From positions 1 through 64,000 of the forward strand of contig FMBT01000482.1 of NCBI GenBank assembly GCA_900095095.1: a stretch of DNA of 64,000 nucleotides, written 5' to 3'. Below are positions 1-10,290 of this stretch, piece by piece (positions within the stretch are counted from its first letter, which is position 1; every line of letters begins with the position of its first letter). The stretch is from Fragilariopsis cylindrus CCMP1102 (lineage: Eukaryota; Bacillariophyta; Bacillariophyceae; Bacillariales; Bacillariaceae). Position numbers and translations under genes: made by a program. The notes beneath the pieces are model-generated. The model ran no database searches. It saw only the letters and a list, made by a program, of their open reading frames with translations, and had not been told where the DNA came from.

Positions 1-408
1 GCTGCTGAAGGAATAGGAGGAAGATCCTTTATTACTACTACTGCTACTGCTATTAGCACGATTCTCAGCACCTACATCTCCACGTACATCTTTCATAGAC
101 CCAAACATATCAATTGCATCATCATTCAATCCACCATCCATGGCACCATCACCGGCATCTTCTGATACCGTTTCCACCACTACAACTTGAATTCGCACCT
201 TCTTCATCGTCAACTTAGAAGAAGAAGAAGAAGAGTTCGTAATGGCGTTCTGCTTTTTACCACCGCCGCTATCATTACCTTGCTGGATGGTAATGCCACT
301 GCTGCCACCGCTGAGGTTGTCGTCGCCCTTGTTGTTGTTGTTGGACGACGATGATGACGGCGACGATGATGACGATCCAGAGAAGTTGTTTAAAGAAAAG
401 TATCCCAT
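1..408 (-). CDS. Low-complexity Ser/Asn/Gly-rich protein, 5' part only (cut by window edge)
   Basis: An open frame runs from an ATG at 408 down to the first base of the window with no stop, giving 136 codons. The start reads MGYFSLNNFSGSSSS, followed by Ser, Asn and Gly runs, a short basic and hydrophobic stretch (KKVRIQVVVVETVSED) and further Ser runs. No domain is recognisable. Low-complexity N-termini of this kind are common among the regulatory proteins in this window, so a nuclear protein is a guess only. The AT-rich, gene-free 466 bases upstream of the ATG fit a shared promoter with the plus-strand gene starting at 890. The start codon and gene status rest only on the open frame. Confidence 0.5.
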   Translation of the reverse strand, partial: MGYFSLNNFSGSSSSSPSSSSSNNNNKGDDNLSGGSSGITIQQGNDSGGGKKQNAITNSSSSSSKLTMKKVRIQVVVVETVSEDAGDGAMDGGLNDDAIDMFGSMKDVRGDVGAENRANSSSSSSNKGSSSYSFSS

Positions 409-889
409 AATTACACCAGCACGAGTAGAGAAGGAAGGGTACAGGAGGCTATAGAATATTTGTCGTTGTTGTTATTATAGTTTAATCGGGTGATATATCA
501 ATAGTATCAATATTCAAATTGTTAATGTTATGGATGTTTGTTGTTTGTTGTCTTATTGTGTCTTAATAAAAAAAGTCAAAAATCCAGTCACGCTGGCGAA
601 GCGATTTTCAGTGATGTCTGACGTCGTGTACAGTTAAGTAAAATGCAGGAATGATGTTCAATCAAAAAAAAAATCATGATCTACCGATGATTCATTCATT
701 CAATCATTAATTGATGCATGACAAACAATCACAACGAGAACGACAAATTAATCATCAAGGGGTAAATGAATTGGATGTACACTGTACTCGAAACAACATA
801 TTATTATAAAACGCTCTAGTGATCAATTGCATAATCACAGAAAATAATTCAAAGGTTTCACAAATTTTATTCAGGTGAAAGATACAAAA
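409..889. other. Divergent intergenic region
   Basis: AT-rich sequence between the minus-strand gene that starts at 408 and the plus-strand VOC gene that starts at 890. It presumably holds both promoters. No RNA gene or repeat beyond short A runs was seen. Confidence 0.4.
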
Positions 890-2310
890 ATGCGGTTTAA
901 AAACGATCGGACTCCGATATTGGCAGCAATATGGGTTGCATTTTTTGCTATTAGTTTTGTCAATGGTTTCACTACTCCTACAATTTCAAGTCAAAAGAAG
1001 TTACCAACATCTTTAAGACAAGCGAATGACGACGACGACGACGATGGCGTTAAAGACTTTGGAATGGATACAGCGTCTCTGTCCTCAATAGCTACAGCAA
1101 CTAGTAGAAGAGAAATGATAGCGAAATCAACAGCACTTGCATCGGTGTCTTTCCTACCAGCACTTCTTGGTTCCCCAAGGATTTCTTCTGCAGCAGTAGG
1201 GTCACTTCCTGAGCTTGTCAATTCCAACGCTTATGTTCAAGGTCTTACCATAAACGTAGCAGACAGTGTTCAACAAAAGCAAATGGTTGCTTTCTTGGTC
1301 GACGGGTTCAGTTTTGAAGTTTTAAGACAAAGAAATCAAGATACTATCGAAGAGACGGTAAGTTTATAATATAAATCAACAAAAGAGAGGAAGAAGGACA
1401 TTTTAGTGGTCATTTTTTTCTTCATTTTTCTTCTAGAATTCCGAAATTGCCTAACGACTTTCGTTCAAAAAAACAATATCACAGTGGCTTGGATTCGGAC
1501 CTGAGCAGTTGAGTGTGCCTGATGATTTCGAACTACCGGTATCCTCTTTTAGCAAGTATGGTGGCCATGCATCCATCAATATACGATACGATTATGAATC
1601 AAAAGCACCGTTGTACCGCCAAGGAGACGATGCACCCGGCAATAATATTGCTTATCTTCAGTGTGAGTTTTTATAATGTTATATGAGAGACATGTAGATT
1701 TCACTTTCTTCATATTATATTGTATTACAGTAACATTCTCTACTTTGATCAAGTTCGTTACCCATCGACTAACCAAAAATTCTATTATTTGATATAAGTG
1801 GGAGTTCCCGGTTATCGAATTAGCCAAATGGTCGAAAATGCAGGAAATATATTGGATGCGTATGGGTTAGTAAATGTAGTTTCCCCATCTGGACTACCAA
1901 TTCGTGGCATTGTGGGAATTAGTCCAGATCCTATCATGTTTGTTGCTGTCAACTGCAAGAATGTACAAGAAAGCAAGGAGTTTTATGAAAATCTTGGTTT
2001 CGTTGAGCAAGAGGTGCCTTATTCAAGACCGTCTAAGGGGACCACAATGTTTGAACCAGCCCCACCAAAGGGATCGTGCTACATGTCACCTTCACCAACT
2101 TCCATGGGAGTTCTTTTACTACCGGGAAAGAAGAAGAAAACTATTACAGCCAATCCAGCCGTTAACTCATTAAATATTGTCTACAACCCATCATCATCTG
2201 AGACAAGCTCTGGAGAAGACAAAGAAATACGGGTGAAAGATCCATCTGGAGTAACAGTCAACTTTCAGTCCGAAGCGGCCTTCTCGAATATAGAAAAGAA
2301 AACGCGATAG
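890..2310 (+). CDS. Predicted thylakoid-lumen VOC/glyoxalase-fold protein (3 exons)
   Basis: The exons are 890-1357, 1485-1662 and 1799-2310, with GT-AG introns that preserve frame, giving about 385 residues. I chose the ATG at 890; the frame upstream begins only with GTG. Residues about 8-27 form a signal peptide ending FVNG with Phe next, as in complex-plastid presequences. Around residue 87 a twin-arginine motif (SRREM) is followed by a hydrophobic stretch and SSAA, like a Tat signal for the thylakoid lumen. The mature part holds two glyoxalase/bleomycin-resistance (VOC) half-domains: one beginning VQGLTINVADS, and a second with ISPDPIMFVAVNCKNV and SKEFYENLGF. VOC proteins use paired beta-alpha-beta3 modules, often with a metal ion; the reaction is not predictable here. 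An alternative is a non-enzymatic lumen protein with a VOC fold. It is tail to tail with BRX1. Confidence 0.7.
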
Positions 2311-2591
2311 TATATCTTCTTAATAAGTAATAATAGTAGCAAAAGCGTCTAATACTGCAGAGTTAACACTACACGTACATATTTTTTATCGCCGTTCCTT
2401 TCAGCTACAGCACAATGATTACTAATAATTATTGTCTAGAGTAGTGATATACAATATGGTCTTTCTTATATAGGATATATCCCCCCCCCCCCCCCTTAAA
2501 AGTTTGAAACATTATCATCGAACTTAATTTATTGTTTTACTATATTTATATCGTTAATGCTACAATAGGCTTACAAATTAAATATTATAAA
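2311..2591. other. Convergent 3' region with a poly-C run
   Basis: The 281-base space between the stops of two convergent genes. It contains a run of about 14 C at roughly 2481-2494 just after a TA-rich stretch. No coding signal. Confidence 0.5.
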
Positions 2592-4076
2592 TTATCGAAA
2601 AACAGAATCCAATGGATCTTCTGGAAGTACTAGTTCTTCATGTCGAGTTTTGCGCCTCTTTTGAGAATCTTTCCTATCTGTGTACGAAAGTCCCTGTCGT
2701 TTTTTCTCTTCGGCTCGTATCTCATTGGGTGAAACAAAATCTGGATTTTGAAACAATGTTTGACCACCAAAGGATCCTCTAAAGATACGGATCGGATTGA
2801 GTACAAATCTTGGTCCGATCTCAACAAGAGACGTACTCTCTTCTTGTCCAGACTTTTTCTTTAAAGTGTGGGCCTCTAGTGCATTGGTTGCTTGTTGCTC
2901 CAAAATTTGGTAATTTCGTACCCATATCTGTAATCACATCAGATGAATGATGGAAGTCGAGAAAAAACGTAAAAAGAAAATTAATATTAGAAATCAAATA
3001 ATAATATAGTAGAATGATGCTGGCACAAATACACATTACATATTGCATCGCTTCTCTGTAAGTCTCATTCCATCGTAGTCTTAAGTACAAGATGTTTTGC
3101 TCTCATGCCGTTAGGTCTGATATACGCTCATCATTAATATAATCAGTGACTTTTGAGAAACGACGTGCAAATAATAATATAGTAAAACGATCTGGAACAA
3201 ACAAACACACACACGAAGGTATTGCATAGCTTCTATTATAAGTCTCATTCCATCGTAGTCTTAAGTACAAGATGTTTTGCTCTCATGCCGTTAGGTCTGA
3301 TATACGCTCATCATTAATATAATCAACGACTTAAAGAAGCTACGCGCACACCCCCGCATGGTTATTTGTTCGTTCGATCGATCGATAATGTTTATAATAA
3401 AATAAAAACACAAACGTACCTTATTATCTGCATAGTAGAAAGCCATAACTCGATCAACAAAAGGTTTGCTCTTTGGATGGCCTCTAGGAGTACCAAATAC
3501 ATCTGTGAAGATAGTTTTCAATAGTCTGAGATGACTTGTCGTATCAAATGCTGCATCGAATGTTAGTATAGGTCGACTACCTCTCATACAATTACCCGTA
3601 AGACGAAGCTCATCCATTGTATGACAATTAGTCAAATGAAACTTTGCCGAAGGGCCAAGATTATCACCTACTCGACCAAGCCAGAGGTATGCATCTTGAC
3701 GTTTACGACATTCCAAAAACAAAACAGTATTACAACCTCTCATTTGAGCGATGTCATTCACTGCAGATGCGGCACCATTCTTTCCAGCATCTAATTTCGA
3801 TTCCTTCTTGTGATGTGGTAACATTGTACGTAAATCTTCCAACAAGTGACGATAACGGGCAGTCGCACCTCTCAGACAAAGTACTAAACATCGCTGTTTA
3901 TTTCGATATTTACCATCACTCGAGGAGAATAAGTTTACTTCTTTCTTTTCTGCAATAGCAACGTCAGTTGTATCTGTAGTATCTTCGCCTTCAGTTGTGG
4001 GTGGTGGTAACTCTTCGGCATCTGCAGGTGCTGCTGCTGCTGCTGATTCCGTTCTCTCTCTATTTGATTTTCCCAT
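2592..4076 (-). CDS. BRX1: Ribosome biogenesis protein BRX1 (Brix domain; 2 exons)
   Basis: Exon 1 is 4076-3420 and exon 2 is 2927-2592, joined through a GTACGT donor and a TACAG acceptor in phase 0, giving about 330 residues (human BRIX1 is about 353). The acidic, Ala-rich N-terminus is followed by a Brix domain with the family's typical stretches: CNTVLFLECRKRQDAYLWL, SAKFHLTNCHTMDEL, LTGNCMRGSRPILTFD, HPKSKPFVDRV and, across the splice, ADNKIWVRNYQI and LVEIGPRFVLNPIRIFRGSFGG. BRX1 is a nucleolar factor needed for early pre-60S assembly and 27S rRNA processing. The C-terminus is basic. The intron is long for this window (492 bases) and contains a direct duplication described separately. 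The retrotransposon lies about 330 bases upstream of the start codon. Confidence 0.93.
3060..3325. repeat. Direct duplication inside the BRX1 intron (period 180 bp)
   Basis: Bases 3060-3145 and 3240-3325 are identical by eye over about 86 bases (both begin AGTCTCATTCCATCGTAGTC). The flanks before each copy (from about 2997 and 3171) are also related but diverged, so the original duplicated unit was probably nearer 150-180 bp. It lies wholly within the intron, between the splice sites at 3419 and 2928. Confidence 0.85.
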
Positions 4077-4405
4077 GATTAAATACTTTTGTTTAGCTTG
4101 GTTGGCAAGTGAGATTACATATATTGTATGATCGTGGCGATGTCAAGTCAAATTAACGTATTCTTGTACAACTTTTATTTGCAAGATTTGATGGTTGGTG
4201 GTAGCGAAAACGTTTATTGAGCCTTTTAGATTTTCTTTTGTGTTGTTGGAATTTGCTTAAGATTGAATGGTTAGGATGCTAGTCCTAATCGTAGGTTGAC
4301 GGAAAGAAGTAATTAGTAGAGATGTGAAGCATTTCATGATCCGGCGCGCGTTGGATTTCTACTGTACATCTTCACGAAAAAAATCTGAAATATCAAAATT
4401 AACTA
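4077..4405. other. Upstream region of BRX1
   Basis: A gene-free 329 bases between the BRX1 start codon and the retrotransposon target site. Presumably the BRX1 promoter. No motif stands out. Confidence 0.4.
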
Positions 4406-4410
4406 CTGTA

Positions 4411-4791
4411 TGTTGAAATACAGAAATCGCAACGCCGTGGATATTGGTATGTTGCTTATTACGTAATGCTTGAAGATACTAGGATGATATATAGGTTTGA
4501 ATACTATGTATGGCTAGCTTATTAACTTGTTGTTATTATTTACCTATTGCATAAGGTCTATAATAAATAATGACCAACATTGATTGACATCCGAGGTGCC
4601 GATGGAGGTGCTTACATTAACGCAATGTAAGTACGACACATCTCTTCTCTTCAATTATCAACCACACGATAATGCGCAGCATATATATATTTATTGTGAG
4701 GAAACAACATGCACAAGTGTCACGACGTTCATGACATAAAATGACTGTTGTGAAAACCTCACGGGACCCATAAATAATTGAATCCCCAACA
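4411..4791 (-). repeat. 3' LTR of the copia element
   Basis: 381 bp, beginning TGTTGAAATACAG and ending CCCCAACA on the plus strand, so the termini form the 5-bp inverted repeat TGTTG/CAACA. Compared base by base with 11828-12208, it differs only at its fifth base (G here, C there). It lies after the pol stop in the coding direction. Confidence 0.95.
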
Positions 4792-4798
4792 CACTCCT

Positions 4799-4834
4799 AC
4801 ATTCGAATTGATGTACTAGCATCGATTCGAATGT
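4799..4834. repeat. Hairpin between pol stop and 3' LTR
   Basis: An inverted repeat of 15-base arms (ACATTCGAATTGATG and CATCGATTCGAATGT; 14 of 15 positions complementary) around a 6-base loop. It lies 7 bases inside the 3' LTR and 20 bases beyond the pol stop, where a polypurine tract is expected. Confidence 0.8.
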
Positions 4835-4854
4835 AATCAACATGTCCCTTCCAT

Positions 4855-7800
4855 TCAATTAGAAAGGTCCTTGGCAGCAGCTGCCTTAGCATCATTGTAC
4901 TCTTTATTACATTGTGCTATCGAATCCTCATCGTGGCCCATGAGGGAGTTTCGATGAGTTCTAAACAGACTTCCTTGCAATGGCTTAGTTAAATAATCTG
5001 ATACCATTTCCTTCGTGGGATGGTATATCACACGAATGCTTCCTTCTTTGATCTTGCTTGTCACATAGAAGTATCGGATATTGATGTGTCTAGTTCTCTT
5101 GGTACTAGACGCTTGTCCATTGTTCTCGAGCTGTATTGTGCTCGTGTTGTCTTGTTGAACGACAACATCCGAACCAATCTTATTAAGGATTGAATCCGGA
5201 TTGATTGACTTGAGCTGTTCACCAACGAATAATTGAATCCATTCAATAAAATTCATAGCGTCGTCAACTGCAACCAGTTCTGCTTCAGTAGAGCTCTTTG
5301 TATTGATCTTCTGTTTCAGGGACATTGACATTAAGGCTCCTTGGCCTAATGTCAACACGGCACCAGTATGACTTCTCATATCTTTGTGTATTGCAAACGA
5401 TGCGTCTATAGACCACAGTAGTTTTCCACTTCCATCCCATCCTAACACGAGAGGAATGGATATAGTTAACCTTAGATATTTCATTACTCTGGTCAGCTTT
5501 CGATAGTCAGAGCGTGTAGGGGCTTTGACTCGGGTACAGAGGTAAGCAACAGCCACTTGGAGATCTGGTCTTGCCCTCTTAGCAGCAAACAACAACCGAG
5601 CTGTCGATCGGTGGAAGAAATCTGCTTCTTTTTCATTCAATAGCTCTGAATCCTCATCCACATCAAATAGATTGTCACTAGCTGGTGTGGGAGAGGTTCC
5701 GTTCATATCGCTTGGCATTTCGGCCAGTATGTCTTCTAGATAGTCATACATAGTGAACTTAACTTTGTTCTTTTCACTATAGTCAATGGTTATGCCGAGG
5801 TAGTCATGTATGTCACCAGTGGTAGCTGATAATGGCTTCTTGATAGTACCAAATTCTTTGTTTACATCATCAAGTACTGAGTCTATCACAGACTGCTTCA
5901 TGTGCGATATTTTCAGGTCATCCACATGAAATTGGATAGTACATTGGTTCCCTTCAATCATTTTGTTGAAGGTACATCTATCATAGCAGTTTGGTTCATA
6001 CCCCCATTCAATCAATTGCTTGCTGAGCTTCTTGTAGAATAGGATAGCTCCAAGGAGTGTACCATACACGGCCTTGGTCAGTTTGGCATATACATATTCT
6101 TTTCCATTCCTCTCCACTATGTTTCGTTTGTATTTAGGATCAATGGCACATATCATTGTCACCATTGCTCCTTCGAACTTGAGGTAACAGTCCTTATCAG
6201 CTGGGTAGTCAGCCTGTAGAAAAGCGCCTGGTATATCACAGGTGGCGACCTTCCTGCCTTCAATAGCATCCATCAGACAGGATGTCATCAGAGCATATAT
6301 AGATACAGTTGGTGAGCTGGATTCATCTTTTGATATGTATTCACGTTGGGGTCTTCCATCCGCACATCCTCTTGCTTTAACCTTTCCACATCTTTTTCTT
6401 TTCAAGAACATAAGATAGTTTAGGGCTTCGAATCGTATTGAACGGCTTGCTTCTGATGGTAATAGCATCTTCACTGCTCCCATTCCTAGGAGGTTGTCAT
6501 CAAGCTCCTTCATGGTTGCTTCATATCCCAATGCGCCGAATTCCTTTAACCCCCTATTGAAACCATACTGTGGAGTTGATTTCGATGCCTCTATATGACT
6601 ATATGAGGTAATGGTGTTAAGGACGTATGCCTGCTTTGAATGCGCTAGGTTCCAGTATGTACCCAGGTTCGAATCAAGCTCACGTGGGGCGGACGGTTCT
6701 TCTTCTTCTACTTCTTCTTCAGATGTACCATTAGTAATAATGTCATCTTCGGATGATATGTTGGATTGCATCACATCATCGTCGTCAAAATCATCTTCAA
6801 TTAAGTTAGTATTATCTTCAACGATGATTTTTCTCTTCTTCTTCTTCTTATCCTTCCCACACTCCTGCTTTGGCGTTGAGTTAGCCAGATTCATGCCAGA
6901 TCGGGTGCGACTTTCAAGGATAATAGGTTCATCCTCATTCTCATTAAGGGTGTCCCTGTTGTGTTGCTGTATTGGATTCTGGAAGAAGTCGATTTGTGAG
7001 TCAGGGACATCACTGTCGCCACCAAACTGTTTTGAATCCGGATCTGATTCGATAACAGTCTTATCTTTTGTTTCCAGCTTCAGTTCTTTTTGAAGCTCCT
7101 CTCGATATTCTTCATCCATTTTGAAATCAATATCAGAGGCATTACTGTCATCATCATTGATCACATTAGCAGCAAAGTCGTCTAATGTAACTCTTCCATT
7201 GATGTCAGCAAATTCAATTCCTTCTGGTTGTCTTTCTTGTTCTCCAATCTCATTGACAGTATTGATCAGGGCTTCAGTAGTTGGAATGATTGTAACCCTG
7301 TTGACAGAAACGGGTTGCTTGGTGCTCAGCTTGAACACCACATGACCACTGCCATTGTCGGCACGACCGATGTACAGGGCATCGATAGATCTTTCTTCAT
7401 CAGTACTATTAGTTCCTCCGGTATGTCCTTGGACATATTGTCCTACCTTGACAGTAGGGCATCTGAATTTCTTTCCTGTTACTATTTCTCGTGGAGATAG
7501 TATGGAATGGATGCCATTCTGTTTGGGTAGTGAGTTGATTAGCATTGTAACTCGGAGGACCATTTCAACTGTGAATCGTTTGGGAAGTTTCTTGTATGGC
7601 ATCATCATTCTTACTGCTCTGATTCTTTCTTTAAGGAATCTAATTTGTCTTTCAACAGTCTCAACATGCCTGTCAGCATCACATGTTGATAGAGTGATGT
7701 TGTATGGCTTGTCTTGTAGTTCATGTTTGATACATTCGAATGCACCATCCGCTTCAATTGTTACAACCTTAAACACACTCCTACTTTTGTATGTTTGTAC

Positions 7801-8778
7801 TATCTTCAGAATGCATGCCAGTATGGCATCTCGATTGTTCTTTCTAACACAGTATGTTTGTATCAGCCCAATGTGCTTGGAGTGTGATATAAGAAATTTG
7901 ATTCCGTTGATATGCATGATGTCAATTGCTAAGTGGATATTGGAGTATTCTTTCATGATGAAAGATGGGATGTCTGTTACGTCATCCTCTCTTGGCATAA
8001 TGCTCTTGTTCTTGACAGTCTTTCCTTTCATTGCTGGGACGTCAGGTCCAAATATTTGTTTGGCAATACGTACATCCCTCCTTGTGAAAGGGCTGTTACC
8101 AATAACATTATGTTCAATTGCATTAGCCAGATCAAAGTCACTAGGGCATGCTAGTGCTTCTTGGAGATCCCTGACTTTTGCAGCTCTTCTACAATCGATT
8201 GCAGAAAAGTGTGCACTCTCCCCTTTTACAGTTTGATGTGCCATGACGATATGGTGGTCGTCATCGGTGGTGATATCAATACAGTACATCCCATTGGATG
8301 TCTTACCAAATCTGATATATGAACCGTCATCGTTGAATACATATATTGCATTGTCAATGGCGCTGTCCATAACCACTCGCTTGGTATCAGTTAGCATGGC
8401 TAGTGATAGCAAGTTTGCTACTCCATTAGGATAGAAATAGTAACCGTCCGATGGGAGAGGCAGAGTGTCAAGGTCATCACACAGACGTCCAATATCCTTG
8501 ATCTGGAACTTCGAATCTGTAGTCCGTACGGAAATAGAACTGTTCTCATCAGCTTGGATGTCAGCCAGGAGGAAGGCATCTTTGAAGATGTGAATAGTAG
8601 ATCCGCTATCAATAGCAATGGTGGTCCGTGGGCTGACATGCTTACCCCCACTCCTTGCTTTCGGTGTTTGAATTGTAGCAGACAATTCAAATGCCGGAAG
8701 TAAATCAGAAACAAAGATAGGATCAGTTGTAACAGAGACAACTTGGTGATTAAGGACATAGGCACCGTCCCAAATCAT
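4855..8778 (-). CDS. pol: Copia-type Pol polyprotein: protease, integrase, reverse transcriptase, RNase H
   Basis: An uninterrupted frame of 1307 residues from the first ATG; the same frame stays open for about 160 bases further upstream. An aspartic protease motif AIDSGSTIH lies near residue 53. The integrase catalytic triad is visible as D in LAIDIMHING (about 288), D in IEADGAFE (about 344) and E in VETVERQ (about 373). An acidic linker (about 500-730) precedes reverse transcriptase, with KVKARGCADGRPQREYI, VATCDIPGAFLQADYP and an FHVDD active site (about 951) in place of the usual YVDD. RNase H has WSIDASFA, STEAELVA, QQDNTSTIQLE and SDYLTKPLQG. The enzymes copy the element's RNA into DNA and insert it. 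All catalytic acids seen are intact, so Pol may be functional even though gag is broken. Confidence 0.95.
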   Translation of the reverse strand: MIWDGAYVLNHQVVSVTTDPIFVSDLLPAFELSATIQTPKARSGGKHVSPRTTIAIDSGSTIHIFKDAFLLADIQADENSSISVRTTDSKFQIKDIGRLCDDLDTLPLPSDGYYFYPNGVANLLSLAMLTDTKRVVMDSAIDNAIYVFNDDGSYIRFGKTSNGMYCIDITTDDDHHIVMAHQTVKGESAHFSAIDCRRAAKVRDLQEALACPSDFDLANAIEHNVIGNSPFTRRDVRIAKQIFGPDVPAMKGKTVKNKSIMPREDDVTDIPSFIMKEYSNIHLAIDIMHINGIKFLISHSKHIGLIQTYCVRKNNRDAILACILKIVQTYKSRSVFKVVTIEADGAFECIKHELQDKPYNITLSTCDADRHVETVERQIRFLKERIRAVRMMMPYKKLPKRFTVEMVLRVTMLINSLPKQNGIHSILSPREIVTGKKFRCPTVKVGQYVQGHTGGTNSTDEERSIDALYIGRADNGSGHVVFKLSTKQPVSVNRVTIIPTTEALINTVNEIGEQERQPEGIEFADINGRVTLDDFAANVINDDDSNASDIDFKMDEEYREELQKELKLETKDKTVIESDPDSKQFGGDSDVPDSQIDFFQNPIQQHNRDTLNENEDEPIILESRTRSGMNLANSTPKQECGKDKKKKKRKIIVEDNTNLIEDDFDDDDVMQSNISSEDDIITNGTSEEEVEEEEPSAPRELDSNLGTYWNLAHSKQAYVLNTITSYSHIEASKSTPQYGFNRGLKEFGALGYEATMKELDDNLLGMGAVKMLLPSEASRSIRFEALNYLMFLKRKRCGKVKARGCADGRPQREYISKDESSSPTVSIYALMTSCLMDAIEGRKVATCDIPGAFLQADYPADKDCYLKFEGAMVTMICAIDPKYKRNIVERNGKEYVYAKLTKAVYGTLLGAILFYKKLSKQLIEWGYEPNCYDRCTFNKMIEGNQCTIQFHVDDLKISHMKQSVIDSVLDDVNKEFGTIKKPLSATTGDIHDYLGITIDYSEKNKVKFTMYDYLEDILAEMPSDMNGTSPTPASDNLFDVDEDSELLNEKEADFFHRSTARLLFAAKRARPDLQVAVAYLCTRVKAPTRSDYRKLTRVMKYLRLTISIPLVLGWDGSGKLLWSIDASFAIHKDMRSHTGAVLTLGQGALMSMSLKQKINTKSSTEAELVAVDDAMNFIEWIQLFVGEQLKSINPDSILNKIGSDVVVQQDNTSTIQLENNGQASSTKRTRHINIRYFYVTSKIKEGSIRVIYHPTKEMVSDYLTKPLQGSLFRTHRNSLMGHDEDSIAQCNKEYNDAKAAAAKDLSN

Positions 8779-8840
8779 ACCACCAGTCCAGTAAGGAGAG
8801 ATGGCATCATACCAGGTGAGATCTTGACATGATGGGTCAT

Positions 8841-10290
8841 CTATGGATAGATGACTGACGTGGACGTATGTACAGGGATACGAGGAATTTTGGATCGAGA
8901 CTGGGTGCCAGCATGGGTTCGATCCTTGGTTCGGCTGTTATCATTCACCAAATGTGGGTTTGGCCCTGAGATAACAGAGTGCCTCTTACGGCTGCGTTTG
9001 TGCGCAAAGAAGACATGTAGGTGGCTTCCGGAGGAGGTCTTGTTGTTCTTGGAGTTGTGCTTTCTTGAGATGGATTTTGGACGCATCCCAATGATTGGAT
9101 GGGTGAAAATATTAAGTCTAGAAAGCGTGTGCTCAAATCGTTGAAGCACATTGTAGATCGGGTTGATGTAGTTAATTTTATTGAATATAATGGAATCGAT
9201 CTCCATGATTGTTTCACCAGATGTCATGATAGCGTCGCCAATTGCTTCACACATATATGCAATGATTTTGCAATATGTGATCCAAATATTATTGTATAGC
9301 GAGTAGCATGTAAACCTGGGTAGTAAACCAGTAGAGAGTAGAAACCATCCTAAACAGATGGATGAATAGATTGTTTTAATCCATCCAGTATCATACGGAT
9401 GATAGGGCATTCGGTCTTCCTTTAAGAACGGCCCTGACGAAAATCCGATGTGTCTAGGATCAAGTTGAATCCATAGATAGTCATTATATGGAATTTTGGT
9501 AACCCATGGCGTTGGAGCACAAGGTTTAATGTATTATCTTCAATTTGGATTCAAGTAACTCAACTGTGTTAACACCACAGTTGACCAATTTTCGGGTCAC
9601 TTTATTGATCCACCGATTGGGTTTGCGGCGTCGTTGATTGATTGATACAGCCACAACTGTGTGGTGCAACAACACATGAGCTGCAGGAAAGAGCTCGCGT
9701 TCGTCATCTGGACCGATTTCAGTGATCATCCGATCATATCTAGCAGAGTAGAACCTGATGTGATCATAGTGTCTCTCTGTTTCCTCTTTGAGGTAGCGGA
9801 CTGTATCACCATGTAGAGAAGTCTGATTGACATCTCTAAGTTGTTGACCTAGTCTCCTAGCGCTTCTGCAATACTGCAGTCTTCAAAGAGTTCAGCCAGT
9901 GTTTCAGTATCACGAATGCCTGAGAGTTTCAATTTCTCACGGATAACATCAGAGTAGTCAATGATGTGTTCAGGGGTAGGCTAACATATTCATAGCTGAT
10001 GAGATCTGGCTCGTCGATACCATAGTGCTTGATTCGAACTGTTCCTGTATTCTTGACACGTTGTGCTGTGAGGTAGACAACTGTTTCAAAGCCATGCGCC
10101 TTGTTGATGGTTATGGGGATTTTCCAGTCTTAGGACGGTTACGGTTCTCATCGAGTTCACGATTCCATTCATCAGTGTCCCAGTCACTTGAATCACCATG
10201 TCGGTCGCCTGCATGGTCAATGTCAGAGTTACTGTCAAAATCAGTCGAATCTCCTGGACGTTCAGCGACATGGGCCAGGTTACAAAATCT
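8841..10290 (-). pseudogene. Frameshifted second half of gag, with a degraded zinc-knuckle remnant
   Basis: Between the gag frame and pol, coding-looking sequence jumps between minus-strand frames: an acidic segment at about 10290-10120 (RFCNLAHVAERPGDSTDFDS), a segment with EHIIDYSDVIREKL near 9980-9860, one with LGQQLRDVNQ through RKPNRWINKVTRKLVNCG ending in a stop at 9526, and one with DYLWIQLDPRHIGFSSG and MPYHPYDTGW down to 8841. That implies at least three or four frame changes plus stops. Just upstream of the open pol frame, in the pol frame, is a C-x2-C-x9-C spacing (near 8970-9010) that matches a CCHC Gag knuckle, but the His position is Pro and the next codon is a stop. The intact original cannot be defined from this copy. 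Confidence 0.65.

Noticed and set aside
242-454. Plus-strand frame of 70 codons with an Asp run
   Set aside because: It is the opposite strand of the Ser/Asn-rich minus-strand frame at 1-408; the Asp run mirrors Ser codons.
1798-2310. A separate 170-codon gene starting GTG at 1798
   Set aside because: Splice sites and VOC similarity make it the last exon of the gene starting at 890.
2481-2494. Poly-C runs (also near 62325 and 62709) as possible G-quadruplex or functional elements
   Set aside because: Simple homopolymers that may be length-variable or assembly-affected; no associated conserved structure seen.
6611-8434. Several plus-strand frames opposite pol, up to 293 codons
   Set aside because: They lie antisense to an intact pol frame with clear enzyme motifs and contain no recognisable domain.
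8912-8935. GGTTCGATCC, resembling a tRNA B box, inside the retrotransposon
   Set aside because: The flanking bases do not form a T stem and no acceptor stem or A box is placed correctly; it lies in degraded gag sequence.
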